DNA of 64,000 nt. It comes from Glycine soja (taxonomy: Eukaryota; Streptophyta; Magnoliopsida; Fabales; Fabaceae). A program made the translations under genes and the position numbers. The DNA is taken from positions 39,003,611-39,067,610 of the forward strand of contig NC_041003.1 in the NCBI RefSeq assembly GCF_004193775.1, in the 5' to 3' direction. Under the pieces are notes generated by a model. That model did not search any database. It was given only the letters and a program-made list of their open reading frames with translations, and had not been told where the DNA came from. Below are positions 46,001-58,793 of the stretch, in pieces (position 1 is the first letter of the stretch; each line of letters starts with the position of its first letter).

Positions 46001-46608
46001 TATAATAAAGATAGACATAAAATTGATCTACTGGTGAAAGAAAAAGGAAAGGGACAGATAAAAAATAAAAATAAAACTTATATCAAAAGTAAATTTTAAC
46101 TCTTTCAACGTTTATACATGGGACTAGAAAATAATCCCTAATCAACGTATATAAAGACACATCTATTTGTCATTTGTACTGAATTTTTGTTAGATGTCAT
46201 GTATAAGGTTTAAAACCAAGTAAAACAATCAAATTAAAAGATGAGTTTAATGGTGATGTATTAATCGATGGTGTAAAATAAATTTTATATTATTATTTAA
46301 TTATAAATTATCGTTGAGGTGTCTTTAAAGATAATTTTGTAAAGTGTACAAGTTTATTGTAAACAAAATTTTAAATTGAATGATAATGTAAAATTATTTC
46401 ATACCGACAATGTAAAAGATATTAAAAAAATGCCTAATAACCATGCACAATTAGTATAAAAACTTTTACACTGACAATAATAAAAAGTCATCACATCTTT
46501 TAAAATAATTATTTTAAAAATCAACAAACTAATTATATATTTGTCTTTAGAAGATAAATGATAATATAAAATTACTTAACACTATTAGTGCATAGATTAT
46601 TAAAAAAA
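43040..46608. other. AT-rich intergenic region upstream of NF-YA
   Basis: 43040-43480 is almost pure A/T with imperfect TATAATATTAAAT repeats. At 44048 and 44157 a segment starting CTTATCTGTTTGACTCA is duplicated with a 109-bp period. No coding sequence recognised. Confidence 0.5.
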
Positions 46609-47010
46609 GATTTAATATGTTTTTGTTTACTATAAATTAATATTTTTTTTACTTTTGCTCCTTGTAAGTTCATTTTTAAAAAAAATTTAGTCCTTATAAG
46701 TTTACACTTTTTTCAATTTTGGTCCTTGAAAAATATTTTCCTTATTTTTAATTTTGTAATTATGTTTGTGTTTTTTCAATTTTGATTCCCGTAGCACAAA
46801 CCTATGGAGATTATAAATGAAAAAAAATAAAATTTTATTGTGATAAAAATTAGATAAATACAAACTTACCGGGATTAAAAATAAACAAAATATTTTATAG
46901 AGATCAAAATTAAAAAAAACACCAATTTATAGAAAATAAAATTAGAAAAATGAACTTACAAATATTAAAATAAAAAATATTAACTTATGAGGACAAAAAC
47001 ATTTAAATCC
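46609..47010. mobile_element. AT-rich foldback (MITE-like) element
   Basis: Left arm from GATTTAATATGTTTTTG and right arm ending CATTTAAATCC are imperfect inverted repeats of about 65-70 bp with a TAAGTTCATTTTT block in both. Size about 400 bp; no coding capacity. Resembles the element at 55579-55908. Confidence 0.7.
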
Positions 47011-49080
47011 TTAGAAAAACAAAGGTTTTAATTTACTGAAACAACCTTAAATTACATAAGCTAAAACAAATTAATTGTTTTACGTCAAATTTAATTGTCA
47101 AGGTAGGGGAATGAACGGTTTGAAGGTGATGAAAGCTATATATTCGATTACGACATTAGAAATCGCATGGAAAGAAACACGAGATTCTTGAATAACCAAA
47201 ATCTTGAATAGAAAAATCAGCCTAATGCTGCCCACCTCTCCCACGAGTTGATGGGCCAGAGCCAACTCATGAACCCTAGGACTATGTAAGTATGAAAATC
47301 TTGGGACCACTTTTTCAAATATCAAACGCACAGTGAACAACACACCTCAACTTGCACTACTCACAATATATAATATATAATAAGAAAAACAGTTAATAAG
47401 CATTATCACTAATAGCTTCATGGCTATTTAAATATTTCCATTTGTGTTTGGCCACCTTCTCCCAAGATTTTCTTGCACCATCCTAATTCCTATCCTTGGT
47501 TTGAGAAACTTCAGATAAGCAAAAAGGGAGGGAGAGTTATAGAAAGAGGACGACGGACATAAAATTTCTAGAGAAATAGTTACAACACATTCTCTAATAC
47601 AATAAATTGTTCCATGATTTGGATCTACTCTTTATCACACACTCATTTAAATACATATTTTATTATTAACTGAAATTGGGAAATTTCAAAATTGTGGAGG
47701 TTTTCACTTTTTATTTAATGAGTTTTACTTGTAATTTTGTAGTTTTTTAATAATATTTAAATAATAGTAAAAATTGATTAAAAGAAATGTGATGTCAATT
47801 AAAGAAAAGATATTATCCAGATCAAATTTAATAATAATTTATTTTTACTATAATCAAATTGAAATTCTATTGGTTTTATTTGTTTTTCTTAAAATCACTA
47901 ACTATATAAAATAATAAAATAAAAGTGCATCTATCATCAATTTAAATTAAAATAGTTAATAAAGTTATTAATTTGAAATCAATAATAAATATACTTTTAT
48001 TTTTATCAATTTACTCATTTATTTTAGATGAGGTAAATCTTAATTCTATACCATCATATGTTATGCTTTGTTTTTAGGGGAGTGGTGTATTAGAGGCAAA
48101 TACATAAGAATTAATCTTACTAAAGATATGTAAATTATTATTTAACATATGTAAAAATAAGTGAAATTCATTAAAATACACTTAATTAAAAACGTAAATT
48201 GTTATAAAATACTCCAAAAAAATGAGTGGCAAATTTATAAATAATAAAAAATAGAAGCACATAGTACTAAAGGGAGGCTTCCTTTCGATCCATCAATGCC
48301 AAAAAGACCATTGGTGGTTTGGTTTCTAGTTCTACAACACATGTACGAATACTCTTTGCCTCCCCTTCTCACTTCGCTTATTCTTCTCTCGTGTTGTATG
48401 TGTAAGTGTGTACTATGTTTGTGCATGTTTTGCTTCATTTAATACCGACAGGACTCCAACCTAATGGGGTGTTCATTCATTCATCTACTTAGAAACCGAT
48501 GCTGCCACACTCATTCTTCTTCTTCTTCAGCTTTTACCACTCTCTATGAGAAGTGAGCGCTCTCCCTTCTTGTCGCAACTAATTGTTCTTCTCTTTCGCC
48601 GAAAAAAAAAAAAAAAATAATGGGTCTTCACAACTCAATCTATTGAACTTGACTTGAACTCAAGTACCCTTTTGCATATCTTTTGTTTTTTTCATCTTAC
48701 CTCGTGTCTCCTTATCTTCACTTTCATGTTCCACTTGGGAGCAATACAGTTTTGTTTTGAGTCCATATAGCTTAGGCTCTTTGGAACAATCTTAAACTTC
48801 TTTTTATAGAATTTTATTGATATGATATCCAAATTAAAGTTTTGTTTTTCATATCTATTTTTTATTTCAGCTCTTCTTTCTTGATGCTATGTTGATGACT
48901 GGATAAAATCTGAGACAGAAGGGTAGTTTCTAGAAACTTGACAGAGCTAATTAAGAGAATCTTGGTATTTATAGGTAGACAAAGACATGCCTCCTTGTTA
49001 TTTCTCTTTGTTAAAACTTTGTACTTTTGACTGAGTCTTAATACTTGTCTTGGTAGCTGTTTTTCAATCTTTGCTTACAG
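47011..49080 (+). promoter_or_regulatory. Probable promoter, 5' UTR exon and leader intron of NF-YA
   Basis: No convincing coding frame. The leader exon probably lies within about 48450-48630, a CT-rich stretch (TTCTTCTTCTTC) typical of plant 5' UTRs. An acceptor TTTGCTTACAG at 49070-49080 precedes the ATG exon, so an intron lies in the 5' UTR. Its donor and the start of transcription could not be fixed. Confidence 0.45.
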
Positions 49081-49132
49081 GAAGTAGATTACTTTATTAA
49101 CTGGGTAATAAGTCGTTGTTTGGAGGCTATAG

Positions 49133-52100
49133 ATGGCGATGCAAACCGTTTATCTGAAAGAACATGAAGGACTTGTCCACAGTTCTGTTGGGCAGTTGTC
49201 ATCTGTAACTTCAGCTCCCTGGTGGAGTGCCTTAGGATCTCAACCAGTTTACGGGGAGTATTGTGGTCAAATGAAGTCCTTTTCATTGGAGATTTCCAAC
49301 TATGTGGACCAATTTGGTGCTGGTAAGCAAGCGGCACGAGGAGTTGAGCAATTGTCGGATAAAGGACATACAACTCAGTTTACCATCTTTCCAGGTATTG
49401 AATTTAGTTTTGGATGTAAGTCTGTGTTAGAGTTGCATAGTTTGCTTCTCCTGTTTATACCAAATTGCAATTTATATGAATTGGTGTGATAGTTGTAACT
49501 AAATATAACAAGTTATTAAAGTTAGAGAAACATGTAACAGGTATTAGTCTCACACACTTGTGTTACAAAAACATCTAAATACTACAATTTGCCTGCCTGT
49601 TTTGGAGAAATCTAAATCTAGGGAAGCTGCAGATTTGGGCGGCCTACACTTTTTTGAAAATTAAAATATACTTTTGTGTAGCTAATTTCCGTTTTGCATG
49701 TGTGTGTGTGTGTAATGGAGAGAGAGATAGAGAGAAAGAGTTAGTTTGGTTCCTAGTGGCACTGAAATTACTACCAAATCTCCAAAAGTAGCTATGGAGT
49801 TATTTAGGATGTCTAATGAGTTGAGTTTATGGTCTTATTTATATGTGGAAATAATGATTTATTAATCCAGAGCAGATGAGTTAAAAGTTTCTCTAGAGAA
49901 TGGTAGTTTCTAAATGAATAAATAGGATAGAATCTCTAGCACTCAAAGAATGAAAGAATGTTTGCATTTTATTATCACCTGAGCCAATTTCAGATATCTC
50001 GATTATTTCCTCTTAATATCCCATGGCAACATTCATTGCGTTAAGCCAACATTTTAAATGAAAGTATCTGTGATCTCCAAGTCTTTGATATTCATTTGTC
50101 TATTCCAAATTTTGGTTCCAACTGGCTTCGAAAGCTTTGATCCTCCTCCCTGCTTTCAGCATGATTTCCTCACTCTTCTTGAACTTTCCATACTGAGGAA
50201 GTCTGAGACACAATGGTAAAACTATCATGGTTATGGAATCCATGAAACAAACATCATTATTTTCTATTAAGCTCTGAATTGTAGAAATACACTGCAGCAA
50301 ATCTTTCTCTGGTCAGTTTTTTTATTTGTTTTCCTCGAATAAGACATGGGTATATTCAAGGGCCTTTATTTTGAAAAGCACATCCTTGGTTGAGAGACGA
50401 TATGCAAGTTAGCATGCTGTTCAGAATGAGGGGTTACCATGACTAATGGATGGAGGGTGGTACTTTTTCTTGTTAACACATTAATAGTATTTTTAAACTA
50501 CTTACTAATATCTTGCACTTCTTATTACAAGTTCATCGTTCAATTTCAAAAATATCCTCTGCCCTCAAGAAACAGAGAGGGAAGAAAATTGCACTTGTGT
50601 CTTCAGAGTCCAATCATTTTATTTTAAATTAGCCAATGCCTTCATGAAGAATGATTCCTTGGCCCCACCCTCCTCTTTTCTGATTTTCTCCCAATGTTCC
50701 ATATACACTATGGTCTTAAAAGGTACCGATAAACAAATTATCAGAGAAAAAATAAGTTCCATCACTCTTATTTAGCCAAATGAAATTATGCATTCTACCC
50801 AAAAAAACAAAGAGAGAGAGATTATGCTGACATAAGCTCTTTATACCTTCAATGAAACTAGCATTTAATGTTCCATACTGAATCATTGCATGAGGTCTGA
50901 ATCTAAATTTTTTCTCCAGCGTGAACATTTTTGGTTGCTTTAAACTATCAGTTTTTTTTTTCCATTTAATTATTTGTAAGTGAGAAATTTTGCTGCATTC
51001 AGCACTTGAACTTTCCTATGGCTGATCAGGTATCTCTTCTTCAGATGATTGTAAGATGTCAGGTGATGCACAAAATCCTCAGGCAACATTATCACTGCAA
51101 TCATCACTGGCTGAGCCCCACAATCGTTTTGAGATAGGGGTTAATCAGCCTATGGTAAAACTTCTCACAAAACTACCCCTTTGTCGTTTTAGTATTTTAT
51201 TTCTGTTGGATTTGGGCATAATTTAAAATGTTTGTCCTGCTTTCCTTCCTAGATCTGTGCAAAATATCCTTATATGGATCAATTTTATGGACTCTTCTCA
51301 GCATATGGACCTCAAATTTCGGTTTGTCTTTACCTCAACTAGTTTCTAAATCTACATAAATCATGCAATGCTTTCAGTATGCTTAAATGTGAATTCGTTT
51401 TATCTATCTAAATTTGTTTTATCTATCTACAGTGTATGCGCACATTTTTTTTTATAGCTGGTGTTTGCAAACATGAGAAAGCCAGAAATCGATACTTACT
51501 ACTATCTATCAATGTATATGTGTATCTTACTGAGCCTTTTAAAACATATTCAAGTGGATTGTGGAATATGTTATTACTGCGTTTATTTGACTGTGTGCCA
51601 AAGATGTACGTGTCCATAGAGGTTATCGAGTTTTTGCCATTAGGTTTGAAACAAATGGCAAGTTGAATAAGCTACTTTTAAGCAAAGAAAGAGACAAAGA
51701 AAGAGAGAACTCAATAAATTAAAACTGATGATAGTATTTTTTAACCTTGAGTAAATTTCTTAACAAACGACCTGCATATATCCTGTTCTCATCTAGTTGT
51801 AAATTTTGCTGTACTAGGCTAATAATTTTAATCAGATACTTGACATTAGGTTAGGCATTGTAGTAAGGAAAAGGAAGTATGATATTCTCTGATACCAAAG
51901 CATAGGAGAGCAATATACGTTTTATGTAACTTCTAGACATGTTAAGAGAGGCTTTATAATACAATGATATTGTGGTTATAGATGTGGAAGGTCATTATAG
52001 CAAGTTATATTATTTAAAACATAAATTAGAAAAAATTTAAATGCAACGAACTTATAGCCTTGACATTAAATTATACATTGCTTTCTGTGTTGCAATTTAT

Positions 52101-53303
52101 GTATGTATTCATCTTCTGCTTCAATTTATCATTTGTTTGCCTGCTGTGAATCTTTCACTATTTATTAATTCATATGTGAATCATATTTAATAAATTAGGG
52201 ACGGATAATGCTTCCAATTAACTTGACATCCGATGAAGGACCAACTTACGTAAATGCTAAGCAGTACCATGGAATTATCAGACGTAGGCAATCACGTGCA
52301 AAAGCCGTACTTGAGAACAAAATGATAAAACGTCGCAAGGTATGATCCCTTGTATGGGTACCTCCAAACATTTTGTCATGCTAAAACTATTGAATTAATG
52401 TGGTCTAACTTTGAAACAATCAACAATGTAGTTGTGATAGGGTGCTTTGACCAAATTTATGTGGAAGGTGTTGCATTTTAATTTTCTGGTGCAAAGCCTT
52501 GTGCACTTGTAATAATAAAAAAAAAAAGGCTAGAAACACTAGGGGAAGAGCACTCGGTTCGCTAAATGGCATAGGAATGCACTTTTATTCTTTTTGTGTC
52601 AAGAAGAAATAAATATGACTATGAATTATATGGAAAGTACCACTACCACAAGTTGGAATTATTAAATAATAATTCTATGAAGAAGGCAATTTATGTTCAA
52701 GTATCCTAGCTCAAGTATAATGTTATTATAACCAAAGTATAGTGTTGATAAACATCAACCTGTTTTTCCTCCATTCAGTCGGAAGACAAATCACTAACAT
52801 TCTTTCCTCATGACAATTTTTTACTACTCGTAAAACAACTTTCTTTTCCTTTTACCCTTTTCATAGGTGTATGAGTTGTGTTTGTCTTGCAGCCTTATAT
52901 GCATGAATCACGCCATCTACATGCGACGCGGCGACCAAGAGGATGCGGTGGTCGCTTCTTGAACACAAAAAGCTCTACTGATGGAAATGGTAAAAATGAA
53001 AGTGAAGTGATTAAAACCAGCGGCCGACAATTCCAGTCCAGTGCCTCTCAGAGTTCTGAAGTCCTGCAGTCTGAGGTTGGAATGTTAAATTCATCAAAGC
53101 AGACAAATCGAAGCAGTCCAAACATCTCTGGTTCAGAGGTGACTAGCATGTATTCAAGGGAAGGTTTTGATGGCTTTTCTGTCAATCCTCTTGGATCTTC
53201 CGTCCACTCTCTAGCAGACATGATAGGTAGTGAGCATGGTATCATTAGGCCCACTAAATGGGTTGCAGCAGTACCAGGTAACTGCTACAACCTTAAAATT
53301 TGA
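49133..53303 (+). CDS. NF-YA: Nuclear transcription factor Y subunit A (CCAAT-binding)
   Basis: Coding exons 49133-49394, 51030-51154, 51253-51321, 52199-52339 and 52893-53303 join in frame to 335 residues, all introns GT/AG. NF-YA joins the NF-YB/NF-YC dimer in the nucleus and gives the trimer its CCAAT specificity. The N-terminal part holds the plant PWW motif (residues 29-31). The core begins with the NF-YB/C-interaction helix ([19 protein letters not shown], from about residue 169), then a short linker, then the DNA-binding part (HESRHLH...[10 protein letters not shown], about 203-223), split by the last intron. The Ser/Asn-rich C-terminus is typical. Residue 211 is Thr (ACG) where the family has Met or Leu. 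Two miR169-type sites follow in the 3' UTR. The start is the first ATG after the acceptor; a second Met follows at residue 3. Confidence 0.95.
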
Positions 53304-53448
53304 TTTGTAAGGAGACTAGTGGGCTTGGTGCTGCGATGTTGCACCACCACCCTATCCTTGCAAGGGACCAGGTGAAGAAGTTCTTTTTCCGTTTCCTGTG
53401 TTCATTGTGACGAATTTTGTTTTGGAGGCGTGCCTCTACATCTGGTTT

Positions 53449-53470
53449 TAGGCAATCCATTCTTGGCTAC
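53449..53470 (+). promoter_or_regulatory. miR169-type target site 1 (weaker)
   Basis: Pairs with the miR169 family with about three mismatches, one of them a G:U wobble. It lies 146 bp after the NF-YA stop and 5 bp before the stronger site. Confidence 0.65.
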
Positions 53471-53474
53471 TGCT

Positions 53475-53495
53475 TAGGCAACTCATCCTTGGCTC
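53475..53495 (+). promoter_or_regulatory. miR169-type target site 2 (strong)
   Basis: Complementary to the miR169 family with about two mismatches, with the GGCAACTCATCCTTGGCT core unchanged at the cleavage-site side. miR169 cleavage of NF-YA 3' UTRs is an established plant pathway. The complement was judged from the known miR169 consensus, not from a search. Confidence 0.85.
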
Positions 53496-53730
53496 ATTAT
53501 ATTAATAGTACTTTCCTTTTCTTTCTGCACAGGCTTGTCATAACATGGTTATACATGCTAATGGCTTCATATCCTGATGCAGTAGACTATGATGTGTCTG
53601 TTTGTGTTAAAATAACAAGAATTCTGGTTTCGTGTGTTTTTTAGTTATGTCTAGATGTGGTGTTTTGTTCTGGTTTTCTGACTTCGTGTTGAGCTATGTA
53701 ACATAGAACTCTGGATTGTGATCTTAGAAA

Positions 53731-53736
53731 AATAAA
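53731..53736 (+). terminator. NF-YA polyadenylation signal
   Basis: AATAAA 428 bp after the stop codon; the transcript probably ends shortly after, near 53760. Confidence 0.65.
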
Positions 53737-53764
53737 ACATTGATCTGACTTACCCTCCTATGAA

Positions 53765-55578
53765 ATGTCAAAATTTTATTATCTTTTGCGTTCGGAAAAT
53801 ATGGACACCATACAAGAAGTCACAAGCAGGTGTGATGTGTTAGACCCTAAGAAGCACGGATTCAGACCTAGGGACACGCCTATAGTAAAGAACATGAGAC
53901 ACGGGAATCGATGGACACCTATATATATATATATAATCAATATGAACATGACTAAAATTTAAATATGATCAAACACGATAATAAAATTTATAACAAATCC
54001 ATAATTTTATATTATGAAACAGGATAAAACATAGAAAAGAGAAAGAAATCTATAATTTTATATATTTTATAGATTTAATATATTCATAATTTATATTTCT
54101 TGGCAATGCCCAAAGATTGAAAACGGCACTATATTCTGATCCTATTATTTAGTTTTGAATTCCAAACAAAATATTGGGATCTTATTAAAAATTTATATCA
54201 AAAGATAAAACAAACAAAAAGCAATGCCAACAATATACTCTTGTTTAACAGTTTTGAATTCATTATAAAATTCAATATAAAAAACAATATACAATGTGCA
54301 ATGTGAGTTACACTGAATTAATTTGGGTGAACACACACTCCTGTGCAGTCCAAGAAAAGGGTGCCCTTAAGCTATTACACATGTGCAACGTAACTCACAC
54401 ACTCTCCACTTTTGTATCTCCACAAAAGAAAAAAAGAGAAACAGGGAGCAGATTAGAAGAGAGAAACAGGGGAGCTACCTGCGCGACGGCGTGCGCGGTG
54501 ACGGCACAGCAACGACGGATGCATCCGACATTGGGTCACGTCCGTGCTTCTTAGGTTAGACCCCTCCCCCACTTTTTTCTCTTTCTCCAAGCTGGTTATG
54601 GTTTTGTACAAGGAACATGAGGTACACAAATTTAAACACAACAAAGAAATATCATGAAATATGTTTTGGTTACATCATGAGAGTTCTTCGTTTATTGATT
54701 GGAAAAGTAGAGGTTTGGTTAAAAACCCTTGTGACCATTTCTTTTGTATAAAAGAAAGGAAAGCAAAAAATTGGTTTGATCTATGGCATTTTGAAGTAGC
54801 TTATTCAGCGCGATGGTATTGCGAAGAATTTCGGCAGTTGCTTCCTCTATCCCATGAATTGCTTCCTGCACTGCACCAATTCGGAACCTTTATGGAATGT
54901 AACCTTTTATATTCCATAATGTAATTTTTTTACATTTTGGATTAGCCTTTCTATAAGGTAAAAAAGATGCAAGAAGCAACTACAAAGAATTTGCATATGG
55001 GTTCTGGTTTAGTTTAAGTCTAGGAAATGGGTATTTTAGTAATATGCAACATGGTATAACAAACTCTTTTTTGGCTTCAAATGCAAGGCTTGCATACTTA
55101 AATAGTTTAAAAATTTCTAATTCCTTTTATGGATTGTTGATTGTGATTTCGAAGTTGTTTAGATCGAATTAAATTTGTGGAAACCCATGTATATTCATAA
55201 AATTTTGAAACTATGTAGCAAGTTTTAAACGAGTTAAATGACTCAAACTCAAATTTTATATTTTTTTTAATCAAGATAAGGTCAAACTTTAAAATTGCTT
55301 TGTTTAAATAAACTAACCATGCCACCCAAAGAAAATTCATTTGAAAATATTTTTAGTCGAGTTAGGTATAGAAAATAACACAAATTTGTTCATGTACCCC
55401 GTCTCTGAATGAATTGTCCTAAATAATTAATCTCTCTTTTACTTGAGTAGAAATGAATAATTGCCAAATGGATATAAATTTTTTTTTGGCTAAAATATAT
55501 TTTTTAGCTATGATAAATTAGAAAATTGAGTCCCTAATAAAATAACAATTTATATCTTAAACTTCATATTAAAAATTA
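53765..55578. other. Intergenic spacer downstream of NF-YA
   Basis: Includes an (AT)n run near 53922 and a GC-rich patch at about 54475-54550 that is unlike its surroundings. A frame of 87 codons at 54661-54924 is not recognised and has no supporting features. Confidence 0.45.
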
Positions 55579-55908
55579 GATTTAAATATGTTTTTAATCC
55601 CTAGTAATTTGTCTTTGCTTCTTAATAAATTTTTATTTTGCATTGAATTTTTAATAAAACAATTTTATTTTTGATCCTTCATATTTTATTTTAGTAGTTG
55701 ATAAATTAGTAAATTTTGTTTTTGTTTTTTGATAAATTAGTAAATTTTGTTTCGGAAACAAACATAACTTTTTTTAATTTATCATGGACCAAAAAGTGTG
55801 AAGGATAAAAATAAAATTGTTATTTTATTAGGAATTCAATGTAAAACAAAATTTTGTCAGGAAATAAAAAGAAATTAAATATTTATTAAAGATAAAAAAT
55901 ATTTAAGC
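55579..55908. mobile_element. AT-rich foldback (MITE-like) element
   Basis: The arms GATTTAAATATGTTTTTAATCC... and ...AAAAAATATTTAAGCC are imperfect inverted repeats of about 110 bp, sharing internal GCATTGAAT / ATTCAATG blocks. No coding capacity. End words resemble the element at 46609-47010. Confidence 0.68.
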
Positions 55909-57784
55909 CAATATCAATCAAAATGTATTGCTGAGGGACTAAAGAAAAGACAAACTGCTCATATAAGTTGCATTCATGTTTGGGACTACCGAGAGCTCTG
56001 AGAGGTTAAGGTTTGAGTCATCATTGAATCTTCGAAAGGTTTCAACAGCTTTGATGAGACAAAATTGGCAGAATTCTTACACTACACTGAGTTGTTAGTT
56101 TAAGATACATGCTCTGTACTTATGCTCTCTACTCACCCTTCATATACATCAGTTGTAGTATCTTAATAGATAAGACATTGATGACAGATTGCGTTCTACT
56201 ATGCATATGTCGTAATCTTATGATATCATAATTTATTGCATTGGTTTAGTTTAGTACCCAATCACCCAACCTATTGTTTGTCCTTTATGGAAGTGTGTTC
56301 TCGCTGTCTATTTGTTTTTTCTTTTCTCTTTTTACAAAGCAATCATTTGCTTAAGCTGCTAACTGTGATTGATAATTATAGTCTGATTCCTTGAGTCTTG
56401 CGACCATTTGTTGAATTTTGTGACCTGAATTTTGTTGGATTTTGTTGAAGAAATAATTAGAGAAAACATCTTAGTGGGCGTGTGATTGATATCCCAGATA
56501 TTTTCTCTAATTAGCAGATTGATATTAGAGATATTTTTTCTAATTTGTGTACCAATACCAGATACTTTATCTAATTTGTATATCAAATATCTCATCTGAT
56601 TGATATACTAATTATTTAATCTGGTTCTATTACCATATATATATATATATATTTATAACTCTAATTTGGAGTCTGGATACACAATACAATATGAAACAGT
56701 AAACACTGGTTCAGAGGAATGTACAAAAAGATTCCAATGCTCAACTATTTGCATTGAAACCAAATTAAATATCTAAAACCAAACTTGACTAGACAATATA
56801 AACCAGTAAGCATAAAGACAATTAAAATTAGTTACCGTGTTCTCATATATCCATGTTGAAACCGCTGAACTTGAATCCTCTTTCACGTTATTATCCAATT
56901 ATTGATTGCTGGAGCAGCAAGAAATGAAAAACATTAGCGCCAAGTTCCACATGCGTGACAAAACACCCATTTGTTGTTGCTGCTGCACAAAATGTCTCTC
57001 TGCAACTTCAATATTCATTAATCTTTGCTTTTTCTGCAACGGTTAGTTTTGTGATATCACCAATGGACACCCTCTTCAAATGCAAGCTAAAATACAAAAA
57101 GAAGATCATTTAGAGACAACAGATACCTAGTGAAGATGACTATAAATATGAGAAGCTTTGAAGAGTTGAAATAAGTCGAATTTCAAATTTCATACTCCTC
57201 TTCTTTAGGCTCACTTTCTATCTCTTAAGTTATAAAACTCTCGTGTGAATCCTGAGAGAAAGAGACTTAGTGCTTAACATGTAAATTCATCTATAAAATA
57301 ATAGACTAGTTTATGTGCAAACAAACACCAATAAATCTTTTTATTTGTTTAGAGTCAAAAGCGACTTAGTAGAACAAAGAATACTTGAAGTTTAGGGATA
57401 AGCTTTATTGTAAAAGTTAGAAGTGACAATGAAAAAATATTTGTAACTTTGTGAAAATTAGTGAAAACTTGATAGATTCTCGAGAACTAAACGTAATCTT
57501 AGTGGTAGAGATAAATCAGTATAAAATTCTTTATGTTTGAATTATTTCTCTTTTCCGCTTGAACTGGCCTAAGGTTTGAATTTGATTATGTTTATAAAAA
57601 TATTTGCAAAATTTGTTAAGTATCTTCTAACTTTGTTTTGTTTGTGAAAACCTTGTTTTCTTGCTTTAAGTTTTTTCAGACGAAGGTTTTCTTTGTTAAA
57701 AAGGCTTGCAAAAAATTTTGAATTATAATTCAATCTTTCTTTTTTGGATATTTGCTTTTACAAAAACTTCTCTTCCACTTTATT
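55909..57784. other. Intergenic spacer
   Basis: AT-rich. Repeated GATATT(T)TCTCTAATT-type phrases at 56445-56620 look like a decayed LTR or short tandem duplication. (AT)n at 56635-56652. No gene recognised. Confidence 0.4.
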
Positions 57785-58009
57785 TCAATTTGTGAGACCG
57801 TAATCAAGACGAGATTGGAGTGAAGTCCTAGCCCTCCCTATTAATGAAAAAGGAAATAACCCCAAGTGTATAACTTCTTTAGTTTGCTGCATTAATCTTT
57901 TCACTGTATCACACAATTGAAAAAATGTAGCAAGATGCTCATATGGATCTTCATGACTAAGATCTGCAAAAGCAATGTGTTGAATTAAAATTAGTGAAAC
58001 AGGTTTCAT
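57785..58009 (-). pseudogene. Isolated Ty3/gypsy gag fragment
   Basis: 75-codon frame with the gypsy gag pattern SHEDPYEHLATFFQLCDTVK followed by a LFPFSLIGRART segment, as in Athila-type gag. No other element parts adjoin it. Confidence 0.65.
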
Positions 58010-58371
58010 TTCGAAATTATTAGCCTAAATTGTGACACCCGAAATTGGATGTACATGAATACCCATAATTGACTTATTAAGATTAAGTATATCTCCTTGT
58101 TATAAAATTAATAAAAGATCATATAGAAATTCTGCAAGAAATTTAAAACTTTTTAATCACGGTGCAAAAACCCAAAACCACATAAGAAGGTTTGTCAAGT
58201 GTCAACTAAAAACCACCCCCCTCACACATATGGGCTTAGAGGAAATATGACCAAAGACCCATTAAAGGGTCACCATATCTAAGGTTGCCTTTCAAAATTT
58301 TGAATTTTCTTTTCTTTTCTTCTGGGCACGTGAATGATTTAGTAATGGTATGATGACATGGTGGAACTAGA

Positions 58372-58579
58372 ATGGCTCTCAAAGTTTGTGGAAGAGGAGC
58401 TAAAAACGCCGCAGTTACCATGGTGTTGCTACAACTTCCTCCACCAATAATGGAGTCAACAGCAGACGCGAGAGTCCTTCTCTTTCACTACACAATTCGT
58501 CGTTCGCTTCCAACGACCCCGGTCGAAATGCATCATTTCTCTACTCGAAAACGTCGTCCAGGGGAAAGCACGGAACAAA
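58372..58579 (+). pseudogene. Short reading frame interrupted by the copia insertion
   Basis: Frame from ATG 58372, Ala/Pro/Arg-rich, into which the copia element at 58580 is inserted. On removal of the element and one ACAAA the frame would continue for about 16 codons from 62510 to a stop. Its GC content exceeds that of the surroundings. I do not recognise the product; it may be a chance frame. Confidence 0.3.
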
Positions 58580-58781
58580 TATTAAATGGATCAACAGCCA
58601 TAAAGGAGAGAGAAACGACGCAAGTGTACGTGAGATGACCAAATAATTGCATGTCTTTATTACTGAATTCGTAAGATATTTATACACATATGAAGGAAAG
58701 AGAAAAAGGGTGGTTAGTTAGTTACACCAGAAAGAAAACTAACTCTAACAGCTTTTTCTAACTAACAAGCTATTGTTGAGA
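58580..58781 (-). repeat. 3' LTR of the copia element
   Basis: 202 bp; contains the minus-strand sequence between the PPT and the ACAAA target duplication. Confidence 0.9.
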
Positions 58782-58793
58782 GCCCCCCGCAAG

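Noticed and set aside
47098..47343. 81-codon minus-strand frame upstream of NF-YA
   Set aside because: No recognisable domain, no codon or splice support; probably chance.
48235..48438. 67-codon minus-strand frame near the NF-YA leader
   Set aside because: Opposite to the probable 5' UTR region and without similarity to known proteins.
51436..51666. Plus- and minus-strand frames within an NF-YA intron
   Set aside because: They lie between confirmed GT/AG borders and match nothing.
54661..54924. 87-codon frame downstream of NF-YA
   Set aside because: Unrecognised, no flanking gene signals; not enough evidence to call a gene.
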